In this document: piece after piece, positions 7,736 to 14,800 of the stretch
Layout: every line of letters begins with the position of its first letter
Numbering within the stretch: position 1 is the first letter of the stretch
Source of the DNA: Planctomycetota bacterium
GTDB lineage: Bacteria; Planctomycetota; Planctomycetia; Pirellulales; Lacipirellulaceae
DNA length: 64,000 nucleotides
Assembly (NCBI GenBank): GCA_029781135.1
Contig: JAKOXH010000010.1
Coordinates: forward strand, 1-64,000
Direction of reading: 5' to 3'
The notes under the pieces: generated by a model
Told to the model about the DNA's origin: nothing
Seen by the model: only the letters and a program-made list of their open reading frames with translations
The model's database searches: none
Translations under genes and position numbers: made by a program

Positions 7736-8764
7736 TCACACGGCCAACGCCAACAAGGCACTGGCCTTTTGGTCCAGCTCCAAGCGCTCGCCGGCATTCC
7801 TAACGTCGCCAGAGAGGCGCGTCAGCGCATCGACCAGACTGAAGATCGTGAACCGACCCTTTTGCCGGGCGATCTCCAAAGCTTGCTTGGCCAAGGCCCG
7901 GTTGATGCCGTGCCCAGCCAGATTCTTCATGACCTCTTCCGCATCGTCTCCCAGCGACTTCTGCATCGCTTGGGCTACGACTTTGGCAAAGGCGTCCTTA
8001 CGGACATCGCGCTTTTCGACCAGCGATTCGATCAAGCGACGCATTTGATCCAGCGAATCGCTGACGCTGGCCGTATGCTTCCGCGTGAACTCAACCACCT
8101 CAATCGCATCCCATACGAGATGGTTGTTGCAGATCGCTTGGAGAAAAAATGTCTGGACACCGAACGACCGTCTGCCGACCTCCGAGTTCCAGACGAAAAA
8201 CCCTGGCGCGAAAGCTTCGCCGCCAATTTCCGTCCAGCCCAAGGGATCGATCAGAAAGCAGAACAAGTCCTGCTCTCCGGCATACAGTCCGGTCGCGCCG
8301 TTAAATCCCTTCTGCGGCGGCTCAAAGTCGACCGCCGTGCCGCGAAGCATTTCCACGACATCGGCGTTATAGAGCCGCGTGTAGCCCGTCCCATGAATCG
8401 ACCTAATCAAGTCATTCTGCATGAACAGCTGCAGCGGTCTGGTGTTCCGCGGCAGCGTTTCCGAAAAGACCTGACGAGCCGTTTCCGGCCGCAGCCGATT
8501 CACGGTCTCCTTAGCGACGCCGGCTAGCCGGCAGAACTGGCCGAAGCTCCAATCGTTAAGCAGCGACGGTTCATCAGCTCCGATGGCCAATGACAATCGG
8601 CCGCCGGCGCCAACGACGGCATTAAAGCCCACTGGCGCCTCCCAGCGATCCTGGGATTGCGCCTTCTGCTTTTGGCAATGCGTTGCCAGAGCGTCCAGCG
8701 AGTCGAAGCGCTCGTCCGGCGTGCGCCGAAAAAGCTCGTTACTCGCGCGTGTCAAATTCGCCAT
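7736..8764 (-). CDS. DUF932 family protein
   Basis: A 342-residue protein starting at ATG 8764, which has AAGGAG nine bases upstream. The length and the segments 'FNAVVGAGGRLSLAIG', 'IRSIHGTGYTRLYNADVVEML' and 'FVWNSEVGRRSFGVQTFFLQAICNNHLVW' (broken here by its own natural turns) are characteristic of the DUF932 / phage-plasmid-like family, whose molecular role is unknown although members are common on conjugative elements. It is the first gene of a leftward operon of at least four small genes. A parS-like palindrome lies 45 bp upstream and may be its operator. Confidence 0.8.
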   Translation of the reverse strand: MANLTRASNELFRRTPDERFDSLDALATHCQKQKAQSQDRWEAPVGFNAVVGAGGRLSLAIGADEPSLLNDWSFGQFCRLAGVAKETVNRLRPETARQVFSETLPRNTRPLQLFMQNDLIRSIHGTGYTRLYNADVVEMLRGTAVDFEPPQKGFNGATGLYAGEQDLFCFLIDPLGWTEIGGEAFAPGFFVWNSEVGRRSFGVQTFFLQAICNNHLVWDAIEVVEFTRKHTASVSDSLDQMRRLIESLVEKRDVRKDAFAKVVAQAMQKSLGDDAEEVMKNLAGHGINRALAKQALEIARQKGRFTIFSLVDALTRLSGDVRNAGERLELDQKASALLALAV

Positions 8765-8808
8765 GTGAATTTCTCCTTTCAATTTCAAGAGTTACCAATC
8801 CCAAGCAG

Positions 8809-8824
8809 CGTCCCACGTGGAACA
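8809..8824. promoter_or_regulatory. parS-like palindrome
   Basis: CGTCCCACGTGGAACA matches the canonical ParB site TGTTCCACGTGGAACA at 14 of 16 positions, including the CACGTG core and one complete half-site. It lies 45 bp upstream of the DUF932 start codon. It may be a centromere-like site or an operator of a ParB-type regulator carried elsewhere on the element. No parA or parB is in the window. Confidence 0.45.
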
Positions 8825-9831
8825 CTGCCAAGCAAAACCTGATTGCACCACCGACCTCTCGGCGTAGAGGCGCAAATTTGGCGTCCCCACGACGATCGGC
8901 CGGCAATTGCCCCTCTACCCTAGGCGGCTTACCAACGAGCGTTTCAGAAAGAGATATGTGCCGCTGCTGCAGGCGTGTCGCATAAGAAGTGGCTGCGACA
9001 GAAAGATTCGGGATAAACCAGCGGATCCACTAAGAACGCGGCGACAAGAATCCAGCGAAGAGTCAATGCCACGGCCTGCGCGTCGAAAAACGCGACGACC
9101 GCTACAGCTACGGCCACGGTTTCTCGACGGTCTCGCTGCTTTGCGTGTTCAGAGCTCGTCTGCGACCAAGTGCAAAGCAGGCTCTTCAGAGGCGGCCAAT
9201 CGTTGTGAGGAAGCATCGCTGCCGCTTAACGCCAATCAAGCCAACGCAAAGGAACGCCGGAAAATCTCGGCGAGTTAACGATTTCGGGGCGTAGCTCCAT
9301 CAATAGTGTTCATAAGCCTGCTCATTTGTGAGCCACGGCTTGCTCGGCATAGCTCCCAGTTCGACGGGCGGGCAAGGCACTTTGGCAGCCAAAGATATGG
9401 CAACAGAGACATCGAATGGGCAGTAAAGCTATGTGAGGGGAGCCAATCTCTCGACAGGAGCCGTCAGCGGCCCATTTCCATGATGCGAATGAGCGTGCCA
9501 AAGGAAATCATCGACAAGGCGATCAAGTACATCAATAGGAGCCGGAGCTGATGCCTCCCGGCGAGTCAGTGGTTGCGCTAGCTCTGGTATGGCAACACAG
9601 TGTCGGCGTCGATCACCTTTGCGATTCCAAAAGCAACCACGGAACTTTTGCCGCTGAGTCCGAACTAAAGGGTGGAATCAAACGCGGCAATTAACGAGCC
9701 GCCTGGAATCAACGAGCGACATTGCAAATGAGATTTTCCGATTTACGAATTGTCCGCGGCGCCACAACGGGCGTATCCGTTATCTGGCTCCGTGGTTTTA
9801 CCTCGCCATGCGAGAGAAAGGATGGTGTTCG
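8825..9831. other. About 1 kb without a convincing gene
   Basis: Several short frames exist (for example 8907-9278 plus and 8944-9216 minus), but they are Arg/Ser-rich and lack ribosome sites. Near 9486-9551 the plus frame encodes '..MSVPKEIIDKAIKYINRS' before a stop, and a related stretch recurs at 17598-17645, so decayed coding DNA is present. The promoter of the leftward DUF932 operon should be in 8765-8900. An origin of transfer could also lie here, but I cannot identify it. Confidence 0.4.
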
Positions 9832-10044
9832 ATGGCGTTTCGTGACCGGCGGTTCTACGGCTGCATTTTCGATGGCTGGAGTTTCGGTTGGCCCGACGAT
9901 GACGACCTGTATCCGATGTTTCGTTGCAGCGATTGCCCTATCTGCAACCCGTGGGTGCATCTTCATGATTATCAGGACTTCTCGGATTGCGGGCGGCTTC
10001 GGCAGTTTCCCCACACCTGTTATCGCTGTGGCCATTACCACTAG
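9832..10044 (+). CDS. Possible small aromatic/cysteine-rich protein
   Basis: A 70-codon frame rich in Cys, Trp, Phe and Asp ('RRFYGCIFDGWSFGWPDDDD'), ending 'HTCYRCGHYH'. It contains several CxxC pairs, which is unusual for chance translation. The upstream bases AGAGAAAGGATGG resemble those before the small gene at 10242, and the two proteins share a faint F-[YF]-G-[CG]..IF pattern. A 162-codon minus frame and a 195-codon plus frame overlap it; neither looks more protein-like. No family known. Confidence 0.4.
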   Translation: MAFRDRRFYGCIFDGWSFGWPDDDDLYPMFRCSDCPICNPWVHLHDYQDFSDCGRLRQFPHTCYRCGHYH

Positions 10045-10241
10045 TAGACCACCCGTTCTTGAGCGGTTTATCGCGGAAGCCAAGTTGGCTTTGAGATATC
10101 CGGCTGTGTTTGCGCACGGATCGAGAGTTTCAGAGATGTCGTTGGTTTTGAGCTTCACCGTGGCACGGCAATCGGGTGTTCCGTTTGTAAGTGCCACGGA
10201 GATTTTGTTTCCGCCATCGCGCGGAGAGAGGTTGGTGTTTC

Positions 10242-10403
10242 ATGTTCGGCTCTGGTCCCTTTTTCGGCGGCAGTATTTTCCAAACGCCGGCAGGCAGTGG
10301 GCAATATAGCTACACTTCCTGCCACTCGGGTTTCCAAAACAGCGGCGGTAGCTTTAACGGCTACGTCACGCCGCCGAATCAGCCGATGACGTATGTCTGC
10401 TGA
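10242..10403 (+). CDS. Possible small Gly/Ser/Phe-rich protein
   Basis: A 53-codon frame starting 'MFGSGPFFGGSIFQTPAGSG' and ending in '..PMTYVC'. An AGAGAGG stretch lies about 11 bases before the ATG. The low-complexity composition argues for a structural or secreted small protein if real, but no signal peptide is visible. Its upstream sequence resembles that of the 9832 gene. Short length makes the call uncertain. Confidence 0.4.
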   Translation: MFGSGPFFGGSIFQTPAGSGQYSYTSCHSGFQNSGGSFNGYVTPPNQPMTYVC

Positions 10404-10441
10404 GGTTGTCGGTTGAGTAGATAGCCCGAGCGGCAAAGAAC

Positions 10442-10463
10442 GGGGCGTCGGCGACGGCGCCCC
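10442..10463. repeat. 22-nt GC hairpin, copy 1
   Basis: A GGGGCG...CGCCCC stem-loop immediately before the 10526 gene. A near-identical 22-mer recurs at 10889-10910 before the paralogous 10954 gene. It may act as a terminator or mark the unit that was duplicated. Confidence 0.6.
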
Positions 10464-10525
10464 GCTCGATGCGAAATCGTCATTCCCAATCGATTAACAC
10501 TTTTTAATTACGTGGAGAGAACCTC

Positions 10526-10861
10526 ATGTTCGACTTGAATCAGACAATCGTTGAAGGCGTTCAAAAGCTTCTTTCAACTCGCTCGTTTTTTTCCGAAAGC
10601 GATCTCCTTACTCTCGTGGCAGACACGGCCATCGCGCACGATCCCACAATCGACTTCTTCTTTCCAGTCCTCGATTATCTGCAGGATGACCCCGATATCG
10701 TCGCACTCGGAGAAGTCTGCGACGAGCGGCAATTCACTACTCGCAAAGTGTTCGCACTGGAACGGACGCGGATAACTCGGACTCTTCGAAAAATGCATTC
10801 GGAGCGGACCATAATTGCCCCCTGCAAGAAACAGCGCGCGGCCCCGAGCGACCGCAACTGA
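10526..10861 (+). CDS. Stand-alone copy of the relaxase helicase-associated domain (copy A)
   Basis: A 111-residue protein with GGAGAG upstream of its ATG. 'LLSTRSFFSESDLLTLVAD', 'DPDIVALG' and 'RQFTTRKVFALERTRI' align with residues ~300-390 of the relaxase encoded at 11873 ('LLDSQSYFSEQELIRAV', 'FSTRAMLDLERKLM'). In MobF relaxases this small winged-helix-like segment precedes the RecD-type helicase. A free copy could bind the same partner or DNA and tune the relaxase. The last ~15 residues are basic and variable. Confidence 0.8.
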   Translation: MFDLNQTIVEGVQKLLSTRSFFSESDLLTLVADTAIAHDPTIDFFFPVLDYLQDDPDIVALGEVCDERQFTTRKVFALERTRITRTLRKMHSERTIIAPCKKQRAAPSDRN

Positions 10862-10888
10862 CGAGTCACAAGCTCACGCACGGCCAAC

Positions 10889-10910
10889 GGGGCGTCGCTG
10901 ACGGCGCCCC
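10889..10910. repeat. 22-nt GC hairpin, copy 2
   Basis: The second copy of the GGGGCG...CGCCCC stem-loop, differing from copy 1 (10442-10463) only in the loop. It lies between the two paralogous small genes at 10526 and 10954, consistent with tandem duplication of a cassette that included its upstream hairpin. Confidence 0.6.
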
Positions 10911-10953
10911 GCTTCTCCGGAGAATCACAAGACCACTTGCGAGCACAAATACT

Positions 10954-11334
10954 ATGTTCGATATGACCAATGCCATTACCGAGACGATCGACGAACTGCT
11001 TCTAAGCAGCAGTTATTTCTCCAAAGCGACTTTGATTCGGCTTGTGGCTGCGAAGGCAGCCTCGCATGGCGCTGTCGCAGAGCAAGTCGCAGTCGAGGTC
11101 CCGCAATACCTCCACAGCTCCTCCTCCATTCGGCCACTGTTTCGTGGACGTTATGACGAGCCGCACTTCTATACCACGAAGGAAAGGTTCGAGTTCGGAG
11201 TACGACTGTCTGCGGCACTGCATAAAGCTACGCAAACGCCACCGCATGAACACTTTTCTTTCTTCGATCATCGCGCGATTTTAGAACAGTTGCGTGCGGA
11301 GCTGTCCAAAATCCAAATGCCACCCGTGAAATAA
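10954..11334 (+). CDS. Stand-alone copy of the relaxase helicase-associated domain (copy B)
   Basis: A 126-residue protein beginning 'MFDMTNAITETIDELLL', parallel to 'MFDLNQTIVEGVQKLL' of the 10526 gene. 'SSYFSKATLIRLVAAKAASH' and 'PHFYTTKERFEFGVRLSAAL' correspond to the same domain in the relaxase. Identity between copies is modest, so the duplication is old or fast-evolving. It is followed by the ribbon-helix-helix gene and the relaxase on the same strand, with short gaps, suggesting one transfer operon. Confidence 0.8.
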   Translation: MFDMTNAITETIDELLLSSSYFSKATLIRLVAAKAASHGAVAEQVAVEVPQYLHSSSSIRPLFRGRYDEPHFYTTKERFEFGVRLSAALHKATQTPPHEHFSFFDHRAILEQLRAELSKIQMPPVK

Positions 11335-11374
11335 GTGACAAAGCCACTCTTTGTAGCTCGCTAAGAACACTCCT

Positions 11375-11851
11375 ATGTCTGAACCCACTACAACAATTGC
11401 TTGCCGGATACCGCAGCCGGTGAAGGACCAGGTCGAGCAGATCGCCGCCTCAAAGGGGCAGAGCATCGGCGAATGGCAACGAGATCTGTTGATGCAAGCG
11501 GTCCATCAATTTAACCCGCAGCCCGCCACGAAACCGGAAATAGAATCCGTTAGCGACTTAACCGCCACACTGCTGCGCGCCTTTGACGAGCGATTCCAGA
11601 AAGTCGAAGCGGCTGTCCGCGAGGAAATCCAACGGGTCAAATCGGCGATCATCCAACAAGACAAGTCTCACCATGAGGATCTCTGCAGGGTGGCTGAAGT
11701 TGGCATGAATGTCGAGCAGTCAATGGAACAGCGGATTGAAAGCTCGGTCGACCAAATCCTTGAAGCAATCGCCCGCCTGGAAAAACTCCAGCGCTCGCAC
11801 AAGAACATGATCGTGCATGCCATTGGGGAATTGACTGAAATCGAGAACTAG
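11375..11851 (+). CDS. Ribbon-helix-helix relaxosome accessory protein with coiled coil
   Basis: A 158-residue protein. Residues ~5-50 ('TTTIACRIPQPVKDQVEQIA' onward, then 'SIGEWQRDLLMQAV') have the pattern of a MobC/CopG-like ribbon-helix-helix DNA-binding domain. Residues ~65-155 are charged and heptad-like, predicting a long coiled coil. Such proteins typically bind the transfer origin and help the relaxase nick; its position 21 bp before the relaxase fits that job. The coiled coil is longer than in usual MobC proteins. No strong ribosome site is seen. Confidence 0.75.
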   Translation: MSEPTTTIACRIPQPVKDQVEQIAASKGQSIGEWQRDLLMQAVHQFNPQPATKPEIESVSDLTATLLRAFDERFQKVEAAVREEIQRVKSAIIQQDKSHHEDLCRVAEVGMNVEQSMEQRIESSVDQILEAIARLEKLQRSHKNMIVHAIGELTEIEN

Positions 11852-11872
11852 ACCTTTCTCACACTGCCGAAT

Positions 11873-14800
11873 ATGCGATCTGTCCACTGGGTCACCGACA
11901 TCAAGTACTACAACAACCGAGCCAAGGATGACCCGCCCGGCGTTTGGTCGGGCGGTGGCGACAAGGTGCTTGGACTCCCGAGTATTGTCGCCTTTGGTCA
12001 TCTCGAACTGCTCTCCAATGGATTTGCGCCCGATGGCAGGCCGCTTATTCAAAATGCCGGCGCAACTGATCATCAGAAGGCTTGGGATGTTACGAACTCG
12101 GCTAACAAGTTTTTCAGCGTTCTATTGAGTCAGGCAAATCTCACACTTCGTGAGATGCTCCTTCGCATTCTTCAAGACGCCAATAGATCGTCGCTCGACT
12201 ACACGAACGAGAACGCGGTATTCACCAGGCGAGGAAAAGGCGGGCTAATACGTGAGAAGGCCTTGCCGATCATCGCGACATTTGAAGACCTCGCCAGCCG
12301 CGAGCTAGAGCCAAGTGCCCACTGTCACAATGTTTATTTGAATTGTGCGGCTCGGGAAGACGGCAGTTTTGGCACCATCATTTCGGATACGCTCTACAAG
12401 TCTAAGCTTACCGGTGGCGCTCTCTTTCAATTGGAGATGGCGTACTTAGCACAAACCAGGCTTGGACTCGAAATCGAGCCGGACGGTGACTCTTTCCGCA
12501 TCGTCGGTGTTCCACTAAAGCTTGTTGATCGCTATTCGACTCGCAGTAAGCAAATCCATAAGAAAACCGGCACCAAAGGCAGCCACTCAGCAAAAGCTAA
12601 GGCGGTGGCGGCGCTAGATACGAGGAAGGAAAAGAGCGAAACGCCGCCTACTCGCGCTGAACTTTTCCGGCGCTGGCAGGAAATCAATCACAGCGAGGGT
12701 TTCACTGATGAGGTAGTTCAAAGCCTGCTGGGAAAGGCGACTGCCCCCAAGGAACCGGTGGTTCTGCGCCCATCCATCCTACGGTGCGTGCACGAGCTTC
12801 TGGATTCGCAAAGCTATTTCTCAGAGCAAGAGCTGATTCGCGCTGTCGCCAAGAAACAGATTGGCAAGTGGGTGAGCGCCTCTGAGGTTGTCGAGCAAGT
12901 TAAGGAGTTTCTGGCGGTCGATTCCCAAATCGTGTTCCTGGGCCCGCTTGATCACGAGGCCCAGTTCTCGACTCGGGCGATGTTGGATCTGGAACGAAAA
13001 CTGATGGCAGCTCTGGACGAGGGCAAGCACGACAGGTCCCATGTCATCAAAGTCGACATCGTAAATCGAATCCTCGATGAGCGACTCCCGCTGGGTCCGC
13101 AGCTGACGGAGGATGAGCTAATCCGCAACAAGGAACAGCGGGCTGCTGTGATTAAACTGCTCTGCAATCCCGGCAACGTCCAAGTCCTCGAAGGCATGGC
13201 AGGGACAGGCAAGACGTATGTGCTCGCGATTGTAAAAGAGATTCTGCAGAAGATGGGCCGCCGCGTTACCGGGACAGCGCTGTCGGCCGTAGTGGCGCGG
13301 AATCTCAAGGAAGGCGTTGGCATTGAAAGCGCCACGATCGCCACGCGACTCTTGCAACTCAATCCGCGCAAGAGTTTCGCATTCCATCACAAGCGGCAAG
13401 CGAAGCGGTTCTTGAAGGGCAAACGCACCTACGCCTACGACGGTCGCCGCTTCCGTTTGGATCACAAAACCGTGCTGCTGGTTGATGAGGCCGGAATGGT
13501 GGGCACTCGACAAATGGCCGAATTGCTAAGCCACGTCCGCAAGGCTGGGGCCAAGATGATCCTGGTCGGCGATCGCCGGCAGTTACAACCAATCGAGGCG
13601 GGCGGACCATTTGCTCGCCTGGCCGATCAGGCCGACAAAGCCGAGCTTCAACACGTCACTCGCCAGAAGTTAGAACCTGACGATCCCGAGCCCGACTGGC
13701 ATCGAAAAGCCGGCAAATTAATCGCCGCTGGTCTCGTGGAGCAAGCACTTGATAAGTTTTACGAGCGACGTCGGTTCACTATCCACCCTGACCGCGAGCA
13801 GGCAATGTTCGCAATCCTACAGGATTGCGCAGTGAAAGGCGTGGACGATCCGGAGAATAACTTCATTCTAGCCGGCCTGAACGCGGAAGTTACGCTCCTG
13901 AACATCAGGTTCCAGGATGCGCGACGCAAGGCTGGCAAACTCGGAAACGAGGAAGTTCGCATCGGGGATTACACGTTCTCCACCGGCGATGTCGTTCAGT
14001 TCCGCACCAACTCTCACTTGTACGGTGTTGATAACGGCAATCGCGGTGTCGTCGTGGGTTTCAATCCCTTCGGCCGCACGATGGCCGTCAAGCTGTTTGC
14101 CAGCGACAAGATGGTCATTATTCCGTACCGCCATTACACGGACATTCATCTGGCCTACGCCCTGACGACGCACGTTACTCAAGGGGCGACAGTGCCGAAT
14201 GTCTACGTATTGTTGGGCGGCAACATGCAGGATCGACATCTCAGCTACGTGCAAACCACGCGGGCTTGTGAGAGCACTAGGTTGTACGTCGATAAGCAAA
14301 ACGCCGGCCCACAGCGCAAGCATCTCTTGAAACAGATGGCGCGGCTGCGGCCGAAGCTGATGGCTCACGACATCGCGCAGGCCAACAGTTCCAAGGCTGC
14401 AGATGCGTCGCCGGCGCCCGCCAATCCATCGCCAACGACAACCCGCACCAAAGCGCCGGCATCTATGACGCCCGCGAAGTACATCGAGGGACTAAACAGA
14501 CTGCGACAGGAGGCCGGCCGCGAACCTCTATCGCCCGAAGTCGCGAAGTTCCTCGCAGCCAAATTGGGAAATCCATCAGGTCAGCCGCAGGCTGAAGCAA
14601 AGTCTCCTGCCAAACCTGCCGGTTCCGATAGGCTGAAACCGCAAACGCACGTGGCTGAAAAGCGGAATCCTGTGGCCGACACTGTGAAGCCAACCAAACA
14701 CAGCGTGTCGTCATCCAATGAGCACGTCGAAAACACATCTGCCGCGAAGGCTACGATTTCAACCTTGGCGAAATCGCATCATTCTGAATCACAAAAGTCG

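Noticed and set aside
9709..10197. 162-codon minus-strand frame as an alternative to the small plus-strand ORF
   Set aside because: No ribosome site and no recognisable features; kept only as an alternative because the region is ambiguous.
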